Part shown: positions 1-8,048 of the stretch, piece by piece | How the letters are laid out: every line of letters starts with the position of its first letter | Numbering within the stretch: the first letter of the stretch is position 1 | Origin: Bog-473 sp963726005 | GTDB taxonomy: Bacteria; Actinomycetota; Acidimicrobiia; Acidimicrobiales; RAAP-2 | Assembly: GCA_963726005.1 (NCBI GenBank) | Contig: CAVSAT010000023.1 | Location: forward strand, 16,346-80,345 | Reading direction: 5' to 3' | DNA: 64,000 nucleotides | Translations under genes and position numbers: made by a program | Notes under the pieces: generated by a model | Database searches by the model: none | What the model was told of the DNA's origin: nothing | The model's input: only the letters and a program-made list of their open reading frames with translations

Positions 1-2
1 CA

Positions 3-95
3 GCTGTTGCTGGTTTCGTCCTCGTGCCCGAGCTCGACATGGCCGGCGCCCGCGGAGCCGCAATGGCCGCTCTCGACGCAGTCTTGGAGCCCTGA
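3..95 (+). CDS. C-terminal end of an unidentified protein (5' truncated)
   Basis: An open frame enters from the left edge and stops at TGA 93-95, leaving about 30 codons that end LDMAGARGAAMAALDAVLEP. The strong third-position GC and the alanine-rich helical end look like a genuine protein terminus. Too little is left to name a family. The next downstream reading frame is a decayed pyruvate kinase, so this gene probably ends its own unit. Confidence 0.4.
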   Translation, partial: AVAGFVLVPELDMAGARGAAMAALDAVLEP

Positions 96-236
96 CGCCC
101 ACGGTTCCGCCAACTGCGACGCAGGTGCGCACACCAAGTCAGCCCTCAACTCTCTACGAACGCTCTCTGTCGCTCATCGATTCGGAGGTGTCAAACATCC
201 AGCCAACGATCGCCAGATCGTGACCGAGAAAGGTAC

Positions 237-520
237 ATGATCGCCCGGGGTGATCTTGCGGTGCAGGGCCGTTACCCGCGCCCGGCCGAACCCTAAGGAG
301 GTCTTGTGGTTGTGCGAGGCCGCACACCTTCCGGTGATCTGGGCCACGGAGGTGTTGGACAACCTGGCGGTCACCGGATGCCCCTCCCGCAAGGAGGTCA
401 CCGACGTTGCGATGGCGCAACAGGCGGAGTGCATCATGTTGAACAAGGGCCCGATGTCGACTTGGCCATGGGGATGTTGAAAGCCATCGTGACCCCGATG
501 TGCGGGCACAACACGTGCAG
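237..520 (+). pseudogene. decayed pyruvate kinase fragment
   Basis: Three short frame segments together resemble the catalytic core of pyruvate kinase. Frame 3 from 237 reads MIARGDLAV and then hits a TAA near 294. Frame 1 from about 295 reads EVLWLCEAAHLPVIWATEVL, followed by PSRKEVTDVAM and AECIMLNKGP. Frame 3 from about 456 reads DVDLAMGMLKAIV. These match the family's GDL.V, CEAAH.PVIWATQVLE, SRAE.TDAAM and AECVMLNKGP blocks, as I remember them. The N-terminal barrel is absent, there is an in-frame stop, and at least two frame changes occur within about 280 nt. Unlike the single frameshifts elsewhere in this window, this is a true relic. It lies directly upstream of the hydrogenase operon. 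Confidence 0.7.
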
Positions 521-604
521 GAGCACCGGCAGGGTCGCAATTGTTCCAGCCTCCGCTCGGGTGAATTGGCCCTATGCGTGTCCCGTGCCAGGCCGTAGCC
601 TCAT

Positions 605-1771
605 GTGGTGGACATCGGGGATGACGCGGTGATCGATCGGTATGGCTTCGACGTTCTGATCGAAGTCCTACGGGGGCGCGGCCTGCGGACCATGGGGCCG
701 GTTGTGCGTGACGGGGCGATTGTCCAGGGGGAGATCGGTTCCACCTCCGACCTGCCCGAGGGCTGGCACGACCACGCCGAGCCTGGAAAGTACCGGATCA
801 CCCACGACGGAAGCTCTGAACTGTTCGGGTGGGCCGTCGGCCCAGCGTCGTGGAAGTCCGAGTTCTTCGTCCCCGCCGAGACCGTGTGGCGGGCGGCGGT
901 CGCCGAGGGTGAGGTGACCTTGTCCGAGCCCTGGGACGAGCCGGTCCCCGTGGCCGTCATCGGGGCCCGGCCCTGCGAGGTGGCCGCGCTCGGGACCCTC
1001 GATCGAGTGCTCCGCGACGGCGCGGTGCCCGATGACCGGTACGCGGCGCGCCGTGACGGAGCGTTCATTGTGGCGGTCGAGTGCGGAACTCCCTCGAGCA
1101 CCTGCTTCTGCACTTCCATGGGCACCGGCCCCGGAGCGGGTGCCGGGTACGACCTGGCCCTCACCGAGCTGGCAGGACCGGTCGACGTTGAGCGTACGTA
1201 CTACGTCCGGGTCGGTTCGGTCGCCGGGGCCGAGACCTTGGCCCAGGTTCCCCATGGGGCCGCCGACGAGGCCGTGCGCTCTGGTCGCCGGGCGGTCGTC
1301 GACGGGGCTTCCGAGCGGATGGGCCGGTCCCTCGACACCGAGGACCTGCCCGGGCTCCTGGCCCGGAATCTCGAACACCCGCGCTGGGGCGAGGTGGCCG
1401 AACGCTGCCTATCGTGCGGCAATTGCACCCTGGTCTGCCCCACGTGCTTCTGCAGTGACGTCAAGGACGTCACTGACGTGAGTGGAACGGTCGAGCGTCA
1501 GCGTCGCTGGGCTTCCTGCTTCGACCTCGACCACTCCTACCTGCACGGCGGCTCGGTGCGACCCACGACCTCTTCGCGCTATCGGCAGTGGATGACCCAC
1601 AAGCTCTCGACGTGGTGGGATCAGTTCGACGAGTCGGGTTGCGTGGGGTGTGGCAGGTGCATCGCGTGGTGCCCGGTCGGCATCGACATCACCGAGGAGG
1701 CTGCTGCCATTCGGGCAACCGATGGCGCGTCGGTCATCGACACGATCAACCAGGTGGTGAGGGAATCGTGA
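605..1771 (+). CDS. hydB: NAD(P)-linked [NiFe]-hydrogenase (group 3b type) beta subunit, 4Fe-4S protein
   Basis: This is the electron-transfer subunit of a soluble sulfhydrogenase-type hydrogenase. It passes electrons between the Ni-Fe module and the flavin/NAD(P) subunit. The 388 residues match the usual family length. Two 4Fe-4S motifs lie near the C-terminus: Cys268/271/274/278 within CLSCGNCTLVCPTCFC, and Cys346/349/352/356 within CVGCGRCIAWCP. Tandem GTG codons at 605 and 608 and a GTG at 629 are all possible starts; none has a strong ribosome-binding site. It is the first gene of the operon, and its stop overlaps the next GTG (GTGA). The operon promoter was not identified between the pyruvate kinase relic and this start. 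Confidence 0.88.
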   Translation: MVDIGDDAVIDRYGFDVLIEVLRGRGLRTMGPVVRDGAIVQGEIGSTSDLPEGWHDHAEPGKYRITHDGSSELFGWAVGPASWKSEFFVPAETVWRAAVAEGEVTLSEPWDEPVPVAVIGARPCEVAALGTLDRVLRDGAVPDDRYAARRDGAFIVAVECGTPSSTCFCTSMGTGPGAGAGYDLALTELAGPVDVERTYYVRVGSVAGAETLAQVPHGAADEAVRSGRRAVVDGASERMGRSLDTEDLPGLLARNLEHPRWGEVAERCLSCGNCTLVCPTCFCSDVKDVTDVSGTVERQRRWASCFDLDHSYLHGGSVRPTTSSRYRQWMTHKLSTWWDQFDESGCVGCGRCIAWCPVGIDITEEAAAIRATDGASVIDTINQVVRES

Positions 1772-2245
1772 CCGGCGGGGGCAGGACGACGGACGAGCTC
1801 CTGCGCGAGCACGGATTTCTGGCCGGGGTTTCTCGCGGGACGCTTGCGCTCTTGTCGGAGGCGGCGAGGATCGTGAGTTTCGACCCGGGTGCCTTGCTCC
1901 TCCGGGAGGGCGAGGATGCCGGCACCATCTTCCTCGTCACCCGGGGAAGGGTGGCCATTGAGATCCACGCCCCGTCTCTGGGGCCCTATCGTCATCGACA
2001 CCGTCGAGCCGGGTCAGGTCGTCGGGCTCAGCTGGATGGCCGCCCCCTTCCGCTGGCAGTTCGATGCGCGGGCGCTGGAGCCCGTCGAAGCGGTCGCCAT
2101 CGACACGCAACACCTGAGGGAGGATCTGGCGGTGCACCCGGAGGCGGCTGCCGAGCTCCACCAGCGCTTCTCCGCTGTGGTGCTGGCGCGGTTGCAGGCC
2201 ACTCGGATCCGCCTCCTTGATCTCTATGCCAATGCCGGCCACTGA
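1768..2245 (+). CDS. cyclic-nucleotide-binding-domain-like protein of the hydrogenase operon (frameshifted)
   Basis: Starting at GTG 1768, the first frame reads an N-terminal stretch ending GTIFLVTRGRVAIEI, typical of the beta-roll of the CRP/cNMP-binding fold. The rest of the roll continues in another frame from about 1985 (GPIVIDTVEPGQVVGLSWM) and ends with a helix at 2245. The junction is near 1975-1990. Together they give about 158 residues: a single cNMP-like domain without a DNA-binding helix-turn-helix. Genes like this sit between beta and gamma subunits in other group 3b operons, as far as I know. The role is unknown; redox or ligand regulation of the enzyme is a guess. The frameshift is probably a consensus error, because both halves look intact. 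Confidence 0.7.
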
Positions 2246-3107
2246 TCTGGCGGTCGGGTCGCCGGCCCTGCGCGGCCCGCTCACCCCAGTTCCGTACCGG
2301 ATCGTGAAGCGGCGGGTGGAACTCGACGACGTCGTCACCATGTCCGTCGTCCCGGCGTTGGCAGAGGCCGGCGAGCCCTTCCAGTTCGCCCACGGACAGT
2401 TCAACATGCTGACCTCCTTCGGTGTGGGCGAGGTGGCGATCTCGATTTCGAGCGCACCCGCAGAAGAGGGCCCCATTGAGCACACCGTGCGCGATGTGGG
2501 CGCGGTGACGCGTGCGCTGTGCGCCGCTCCGGTCGGATCGGTGATCGGCGTTCGCGGCCCGTTCGGGCACGACTGGGGACTCGATACCATTGACGATGCG
2601 GCCGACGTCGTGGTGGTGGCGGGCGGGATCGGCCTGGCTCCGCTGCGTGGGGCCATACGTGATTTGACCGAACGTCGCAGGCGGCGCGCGGGTCGGGTCT
2701 TCGTGTTGGTCGGGATGCGCTCGCCTGCTCAGATCCTCTTTCCCGATGACCTCGAGGCGTGGCGGACGGCCGGGATCCACGTCGGCGTCACGGTCGATGT
2801 CGGCGCACCCGGTTGGGATGGTTCGGTGGGTGTGGTGACCGTGCTCCTTCCCCAAGCGCCATTCGAGCCGGCTGAGGCGGTGGCGCTGCTCTGCGGTCCC
2901 GAGATCATGATGCGTTTCGTGGCGCGTCAACTCGTCGACCAGGGAATCGACCCGTCCCGGATCAGGGTCTCGCTGGAGCGCAATATGCAGTGTGGGGTGG
3001 GGCTGTGCGGCCACTGCCAGCTGGGCCCGCTGCTGTTGTGCCGTGACGGGCCGGTGGTGCCGTACGGGGGCGTGGCCGACGAGCTGTTCATGGAGCGCAA
3101 CCGGTGA
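2226..3107 (+). CDS. hydG: group 3b-type hydrogenase gamma subunit, FAD/NAD(P)-binding
   Basis: This is a ferredoxin-NADP reductase-like flavoprotein that exchanges electrons with NAD(P)H for the hydrogenase. About 293 residues: an N-terminal FAD domain with PFGHDWGL near residue 120, a nucleotide-binding domain (VVVVAGGIGLAPLRGAI), and a C-terminal 2Fe-2S site with Cys256, 261, 264 and 272 in CGVGLCGHCQLGPLLLC. This is the standard arrangement for the subunit. ATG 2226 or 2232 is preferred over the in-frame TTG at 2217; both lie inside the preceding gene, which ends at 2245, so translation is probably coupled. The stop at 3105-3107 is followed by a problematic start for the delta subunit. 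Confidence 0.88.
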   Translation: MPMPATDLAVGSPALRGPLTPVPYRIVKRRVELDDVVTMSVVPALAEAGEPFQFAHGQFNMLTSFGVGEVAISISSAPAEEGPIEHTVRDVGAVTRALCAAPVGSVIGVRGPFGHDWGLDTIDDAADVVVVAGGIGLAPLRGAIRDLTERRRRRAGRVFVLVGMRSPAQILFPDDLEAWRTAGIHVGVTVDVGAPGWDGSVGVVTVLLPQAPFEPAEAVALLCGPEIMMRFVARQLVDQGIDPSRIRVSLERNMQCGVGLCGHCQLGPLLLCRDGPVVPYGGVADELFMERNR

Positions 3108-3164
3108 CGCTCGGCAGGGTCCGCCGGCGCCCAGGGTGCCCATGACGCCCGTCCCACGCTGGCC

Positions 3165-3956
3165 GTGTGGAAGTTCGCCTCCTGCGACGGATGCCAGCTC
3201 AGCCTCCTCGACTGCGAGGACGAACTGTTGACCCTGGCCGGTGCCGTGCGCATCGCGCACTTCACCGAGATGTCGCGGGCGACGGTCGACGGACCCTACG
3301 ACGTGTCATTGGTGGAGGGTTCGATCACCACGACCGAGGACGCCGAGCGGATCCGGGAGATCAGGGCCAACTCGCGTCGGCTCATCACCATCGGCGCCTG
3401 CGCGTCGGCCGGAGGTATTCAGGCCCTGCGGAACTTCGCCGCCGAGGGCGCCTATGTCGGTGCCGTCTACGCCCACCCCGAATACATCTCCTCGCTGTCC
3501 ACCTCGACGCCCATTGCTGCTCACGTGCCTGTCGATCTCGAGGTTCAGGGATGCCCGATTGACCGCCACCAGCTTCTCGAGGTGATCACCGCCGCGCTCG
3601 CCGGTCGGAAACCGGTCATCCCCACGCACACGGTCTGCCAGGAATGCAAGGGGAGAGGCACCGTATGCCTGCTGGTCGCCCACGGGACGGCGTGCCTGGG
3701 TCCGGTCACGCGCGCTGGGTGCGGAGCCCTGTGCCCGTCCGTCGGCCGGGGCTGCTTCGGCTGCTTCGGACCGTCGGAGGGTGCGAACACCGACGCCCTG
3801 GCTCGGCGCCTGCTCGACAGCGGCATGGCCCCGGTCGACGCCTCACGCCTGTTCGCCACCTTCTACGCAGGCAACCCGGTGTTCGGTCAGCAGTCCCGGG
3901 CGCTGTCCGAGGCCACAGAGACCGTCACGGCCGAAGATAGTGCGGAAGGGCGATGA
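3165..3956 (+). CDS. hydD: group 3b-type [NiFe]-hydrogenase small (delta) subunit
   Basis: This is the small subunit carrying the cluster next to the Ni-Fe site. Visible features are ASCDGCQLSLLD at the N-terminus, GACASAGGIQ, the EVQGCPIDRHQ block and cysteine-rich VCQECKGRGTVC and GCFGCFGP near the C-terminus, all typical of the family. Related proteins usually have a few residues before VWKFASCDGC, and the same frame is open upstream to 3108 (ending RPTLAV) without a start codon. A GTG at 3104 overlaps the gamma-subunit stop but is in another frame and meets a stop at 3143. GTG 3165 is therefore only the first in-frame start visible; the real start may be 3104 with a base missing between. 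Confidence 0.88.
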   Translation: MWKFASCDGCQLSLLDCEDELLTLAGAVRIAHFTEMSRATVDGPYDVSLVEGSITTTEDAERIREIRANSRRLITIGACASAGGIQALRNFAAEGAYVGAVYAHPEYISSLSTSTPIAAHVPVDLEVQGCPIDRHQLLEVITAALAGRKPVIPTHTVCQECKGRGTVCLLVAHGTACLGPVTRAGCGALCPSVGRGCFGCFGPSEGANTDALARRLLDSGMAPVDASRLFATFYAGNPVFGQQSRALSEATETVTAEDSAEGR

Positions 3957-5257
3957 CCCACGGGTCGGGCGCGCAGCGCACGGTGTCGATAGAGGGGCTC
4001 TCGCGCGTGGAGGGCGAGGGTTCGCTCCACGTGGAGGTGCGCGACGGCGTGGTCGGGGAGGTGGCGCTCAACATCTTCGAACCGCCCCGGTTCTTCGAGG
4101 CGCTCCTGCAGGGACGCCGGGCCACCGAGGCCCCCGACATTACGGCCCGCATCTGCGGCATCTGTCCCGTGGCCTACCAGATGAGCGCCTGCGCGGCGGT
4201 GGAGAACGCCCTCGGCGTGGAGGTGAGTCGGGAGGTGGCCGACCTGCGCCGCCTTCTCTACTGCGGAGAGTGGATACAGAGCCACGCCCTGCACATCTAC
4301 CTGCTCCACGCTCCCGACTTCTTGGGCTATGCCGACGCCGTGCAGATGGCCGAGCGCGATCGCGCCGCCGTCGAACGCGGCCTCGCCATCAAGAAGATGG
4401 GCAACCTGCTGATGTCGACCGTGGGCGGCCGGGCCATTCATCCCGTGAATGTCCGGGTAGGGGGCTTTTACTCCGCACCCGCTCGCGCCGACGTGACGGC
4501 CCTGACCGAGCCACTGCGCCGTGCCCGTGACCAGGCCCTGGACACGGTTTCGTGGGTATCGGGCTTCGACTTTCCCGACGTCGAGGGGGACTACCGCTTC
4601 GTCTCCCTGCGCTCCCCGGGCCGCTATCCCATCGAGTCGGGTCGGGTCGCCTCGAGTGACGGGCTGGACCTGACGGCGTCGGCCTTCGACCGCCTGGTGG
4701 TCGAAGAGCACGTGGCGCGCTCCACCGCACTGCACGCGCGTCTGGGGGGTGAGCTCGACTACCTGACCGGCCCGCTGGCCCGATACGCGCTGAACTCCTC
4801 CGTCCTGCCCGAGGTGGCATATCAGGCGGCGCGCGGGGCCGGGCTGGGGCCGATCGTCACCAACCCCTTCCAGAGCATTGTCGTGCGCGCCGTCGAGCTC
4901 GTGTTTGCGTGTGATGAGGCGCTGCGATTGGCGGAGTCGTACGAGCCCCCGAGCCCGCCGGCAGTCGGCATTCCGATCCGTGCGGGCGTGGGCGCCGGGG
5001 TCACTGAGGCACCGCGGGGTCTGCTCCTGCACACCTATGCACTTAATGCCGACGGCGACATCGCCACCGCTCGTATCGTGCCACCGACCTCGCAGAACCA
5101 GATCAGTATTGAGGCCGACCTCAGACGCGTTGTGCAGGGTGGCCTGGACCTTTCGGACGCCGATCTGTCCTGGCGCTGCGAGCAGGCGGTGCGCAACCAT
5201 GACCCTTGCATCTCGTGCGCCGCCCACTTCCTCGACGTCAAGGTGGTCCGGGAGTGA
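3953..5257 (+). CDS. hydA: group 3b-type [NiFe]-hydrogenase large (alpha) subunit
   Basis: This is the catalytic subunit that binds the Ni-Fe centre and splits or makes H2. It has 434 residues. The L1 motif is RICGICPVAYQMSAC (Cys68, Cys71) and the L2 motif DPCISCAAH (Cys419, Cys422, His425) lies near the end, followed by a nine-residue tail (FLDVKVVRE) that the maturation protease would remove after His425. The L1 and L2 forms fit the group 3b cluster. The start overlaps the delta stop by four bases (ATGA), and the stop overlaps the protease gene's GTG in the same way, so the subunits are probably translated in a coupled fashion. Confidence 0.92.
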   Translation: MTHGSGAQRTVSIEGLSRVEGEGSLHVEVRDGVVGEVALNIFEPPRFFEALLQGRRATEAPDITARICGICPVAYQMSACAAVENALGVEVSREVADLRRLLYCGEWIQSHALHIYLLHAPDFLGYADAVQMAERDRAAVERGLAIKKMGNLLMSTVGGRAIHPVNVRVGGFYSAPARADVTALTEPLRRARDQALDTVSWVSGFDFPDVEGDYRFVSLRSPGRYPIESGRVASSDGLDLTASAFDRLVVEEHVARSTALHARLGGELDYLTGPLARYALNSSVLPEVAYQAARGAGLGPIVTNPFQSIVVRAVELVFACDEALRLAESYEPPSPPAVGIPIRAGVGAGVTEAPRGLLLHTYALNADGDIATARIVPPTSQNQISIEADLRRVVQGGLDLSDADLSWRCEQAVRNHDPCISCAAHFLDVKVVRE

Positions 5258-5772
5258 GCGACACCGCGAGCATCGCAGGGACGGGCCCCACGGCCGGAGC
5301 CGCCCGCAAGGTAGTGGTGGCCGGCCTGGGCAGCGAGTACCGCCGCGACGACGGCGCCGGTCCTGCCGCGGTCTCCATGGTGGTGCAGCAATGCCCTGGA
5401 GTGACAGTGGTCGGGCCGCTCGACGACCCGCTTGACCTTCTCGGCCTGTGGGACGGGGCCGCTCTGGCCGTAGTCGTCGATGCCGTCACGTCGGGTTCCC
5501 CGCCCGGAACGGTCCAGGTGGTGGAGCTCGATCCCACCGCCCCGAGGGTGGCCCCCGAGCGAGAGGCGTCGGGAGTGAACAGCACCCACGGCATTGGGCT
5601 GGCAGGCGTCTACCGCCTGGCCCGGGCCATCGAGCGCGCCCCGTCGAGGGTGGTGGTGGTCGGCATTGAAGGATCAGACTTCGGGCAGGGCGTTGGCCTG
5701 AGCCAAGGGGTCGAGGAAGGCGTGGAACATGCGGCGCGCCACGTGGTGGAGATGATCAGGGAGGTCTGCTGA
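5254..5772 (+). CDS. hydrogenase maturation protease
   Basis: A member of the HyaD/HycI endopeptidase family, which removes the C-terminal tail of the large subunit after nickel insertion. The 172 residues contain the early GLGSEYRRDDGAGP motif, whose Asp/Glu residues bind nickel, and a central DAV element (VVVDAVTSG), as expected. GTG 5254 is chosen because it overlaps the alpha-subunit stop and places the nickel motif at the usual distance from the start. Being next to the large-subunit gene, which keeps an uncleaved tail, supports a dedicated protease. Confidence 0.88.
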   Translation: MSDTASIAGTGPTAGAARKVVVAGLGSEYRRDDGAGPAAVSMVVQQCPGVTVVGPLDDPLDLLGLWDGAALAVVVDAVTSGSPPGTVQVVELDPTAPRVAPEREASGVNSTHGIGLAGVYRLARAIERAPSRVVVVGIEGSDFGQGVGLSQGVEEGVEHAARHVVEMIREVC

Positions 5773-6014
5773 TGTGTCTGAGCAGGTTGCATCAGGTCCG
5801 GTCGGTGTGCGGTCCGGGCAAGGTGCTGGTCGAGGACATCGACGGGCGTCGGCACGAGGTGTCGTTGTTGGCCCTCGAACCCCCGGACCCCGCCCCAGGG
5901 CCGGGGGATTGGCTCGTCGTGCACAGCGGCTACGCCATCGACCGGGCGGACGCACGAGAGGCGGAGACAGCCGTCGCCGAGATAGCCCGGGGAAACGCCC
6001 GTCTGAGAAAGTGA
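5772..6014 (+). CDS. hypC: hydrogenase assembly chaperone HypC/HupF
   Basis: An 80-residue protein of the usual HypC size, starting MCLS; the Cys2 exposed after methionine removal is the conserved residue that handles the Fe(CN)2CO unit. The GDWLVVHSGYAIDRAD block is the other hallmark of the family. The ATG overlaps the protease stop (TGATG at 5770-5774). HypA, B, D, E and F are not in this window, so maturation of the cofactor depends on genes elsewhere. Confidence 0.92.
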   Translation: MCLSRLHQVRSVCGPGKVLVEDIDGRRHEVSLLALEPPDPAPGPGDWLVVHSGYAIDRADAREAETAVAEIARGNARLRK

Positions 6015-6027
6015 AAGGGTCGGCAAA

Positions 6028-7014
6028 GTGAGCGAAGTGACAACGACGCGTCGGACCGCTCGGCGAGTCGGGATGAACGGGGTGCTGGTAGGTGGCATTA
6101 CTGCCGTCATCAGCGGGATCTCGGTGTTCGCCAACAGCTACGGGGTGCATCACGTGCCGTCGCCTTCTGTCTACACCACGGGGAAGAACCTGGTTGCCTT
6201 GCTGGTCCTCGGTGCGGGCACGCTTGCGGCCTCCGCCTGGAGGCGGCGCTCAACGGAGCGGGGTGAGATGGCTGCCCGCTGGATTGCGGCGCCGGTGCGA
6301 ATGGCCCCGGGAACCCGGAGCACCCTGACGTGGGTGGGGCTGGCCTACGTGGGCATCATCGGCGGTGGCCTGGCCTTCGTGCTCTTCTTCAACGGGCTCG
6401 CCCGCACCACGGCGACTCCCGCCGCCTTCCTGCACGACACCCTGGTGATCTGGGTGGTGCTCCTGGCCGCCCCCTTTCTCCACGAGCGAGCGGCGGGGTG
6501 GAACATCGCCGCCATCGCCCTTCTCGTCGGGGGCGAAGTGGCGCTGTCGAAGGGGATCGGTCATCTGGCTTGGGGGAGCGGTACCTCCCTCGTCCTGGCG
6601 GCCACATTGCTGTGGGCGGTCGAGGTGGTGGTGGCCAAGAAGCTGCTCTTCGGCATCGCTCCGGCCACGGTCTCGCTGGTCCGCATGGGGGTGGGATCCG
6701 CGGCCCTGCTCGCCTACCTGGCGGTCGAGGGCACCCTCGGTTCACTGTTCGCCCTCAACCGCGGCCAGCTGGTTTGGGTCCTCTTCACCGGGCTGCTGCT
6801 GGCCGGTTACGTCGGTACATGGATGACCGCCCTCAGTCGGGCCCGGGCCATCGACGTCACGTCGATCCTGGTGGCGAGCGCCCTGATCACCGCTGCGCTG
6901 CAGGCGCTGGCCGGGGCCCAGCCACTGGCGCCGGAGTGGCTCGGGCTGGTGTTGATCACGGCCGGCACCGCGTTGGTGGCCTGGCGCGTGCCGCGCCACG
7001 TGATGGCGACATGA
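6028..7014 (+). CDS. EamA/DMT-family membrane transporter
   Basis: 328 residues with about ten hydrophobic segments arranged as two EamA repeats; the second begins near SLVLAATLLWAVEVVVAKKL. The family exports or imports small metabolites, and the substrate cannot be read from sequence. It begins 13 nt after hypC and its stop overlaps the following gene (ATGA at 7011), so it is probably part of the hydrogenase transcript. Whether it serves the hydrogenase, for example through metal or metabolite transport, is unknown. Confidence 0.8.
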   Translation: MSEVTTTRRTARRVGMNGVLVGGITAVISGISVFANSYGVHHVPSPSVYTTGKNLVALLVLGAGTLAASAWRRRSTERGEMAARWIAAPVRMAPGTRSTLTWVGLAYVGIIGGGLAFVLFFNGLARTTATPAAFLHDTLVIWVVLLAAPFLHERAAGWNIAAIALLVGGEVALSKGIGHLAWGSGTSLVLAATLLWAVEVVVAKKLLFGIAPATVSLVRMGVGSAALLAYLAVEGTLGSLFALNRGQLVWVLFTGLLLAGYVGTWMTALSRARAIDVTSILVASALITAALQALAGAQPLAPEWLGLVLITAGTALVAWRVPRHVMAT

Positions 7015-7823
7015 GCGATCCGGGCGCCGACTCGCTGCGTGCCGGCGCGTCGCCATCGGCCCCATCCGGGCCGCTGCTGTTCGCCCGCTACGCCTACCCG
7101 CCCAACGAGCTCGGTTACTGCGGGCCGTCCGATCCGGGCGCGCTCCTCGAGTCGGCCTCTGACGGACTCGACCTGGCGGAGCTGGCGCACCTGGCCACGG
7201 GGTTCGCTGGCGCGTGGCCGTACCTCGAGCTGATCGCCGGGTGCAACGGCATCGCCGATCCGCTCGACGCCCGTGTGGTCGAGGCCTACTGGGTGGGCAA
7301 CCCGCTGCTCGAGAAGGTGCCGGACTCCGCCCTGTTGTCATCGCTGAGCGACCGTTTCGAGGACCGGGCCGGCCGCCGGTTCGGACATGTGGCCTCCGCG
7401 GTGCCACAGGGCGGGGTGTGCCAGCACAGCTTCCACGTCTTTGCGGTGTACCCGTGGCTGGGCCTGCTGCGCGCGGGGATGGAGGGCGCCCCGCTCACCG
7501 TGCTCGACCGTTGCCGTATCCGCTGGGGCTACGTGGAAGCCGTCACCGGCGACCTGGTCACCGTACGGAACCGTCTCCTGGGCTTCGCCGGGTCGCGGCT
7601 GGTGCTCGGCCCAGAAGAGGTGGAGGTGGTGCGGCGCAGCCTGCACGGCGTGGGCTTGGCCCCGCCGGTGAAGGTGGGCGACACCGTCTCGCTCCACTGG
7701 GACTGGGTGTGCGATCGGCTCACGCCGGTCGGGCTGGCGAACCTGGCGCGGTGCACAGCGGCCAATCTGGCCGCCGTCAACGCCCTTCCCACGCCGGGCC
7801 CGGCCGCCGTTTGCGGCGCCTGA
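7011..7823 (+). CDS. DUF6390-like protein at the end of the hydrogenase operon
   Basis: A 270-residue soluble protein with the conserved-looking opening LLFARYAYPPNELGYCGP and a histidine- and cysteine-containing middle (GGVCQHSFHVFAVYPWLGLL). I recognise it as DUF6390-like, a family without known function. The ATG overlaps the transporter stop by four bases. The position at the 3' end of the hydrogenase operon suggests an accessory role; the repeated Cys/His could bind a metal, but that is inference. Confidence 0.7.
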   Translation: MSDPGADSLRAGASPSAPSGPLLFARYAYPPNELGYCGPSDPGALLESASDGLDLAELAHLATGFAGAWPYLELIAGCNGIADPLDARVVEAYWVGNPLLEKVPDSALLSSLSDRFEDRAGRRFGHVASAVPQGGVCQHSFHVFAVYPWLGLLRAGMEGAPLTVLDRCRIRWGYVEAVTGDLVTVRNRLLGFAGSRLVLGPEEVEVVRRSLHGVGLAPPVKVGDTVSLHWDWVCDRLTPVGLANLARCTAANLAAVNALPTPGPAAVCGA

Positions 7824-8048
7824 TCCCTGCGGGTATCGCCATCGAAGCGCCGATCCTCGTGTTGGCGCACCGCGACGACCTCATCCATCCCTTCGACGAT
7901 GCCATCAACCCGTGGAACGGCTGCCCAATGCCGTGTTGGTTCGTGCACGCTCACCCGAAAGGTCATCGACCGGGTGCTGGAGGACAGAACACCGGCGTTC
8001 CGTCGTCGGCCCGGCAACAAGCGCCGCCGCTTCAGGGTTGGTGGACGT

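Noticed and set aside
560..592. DosR-like box before the hydrogenase operon (GGCCC...GTCCC)
   Set aside because: The two blocks are wrongly spaced for the DosR dyad and only five bases of one half match.
154..632. Open frames on both strands at the left end
   Set aside because: Several frames of 75-130 codons overlap one another; the pyruvate kinase matches in pieces of two plus-strand frames explain the region better.
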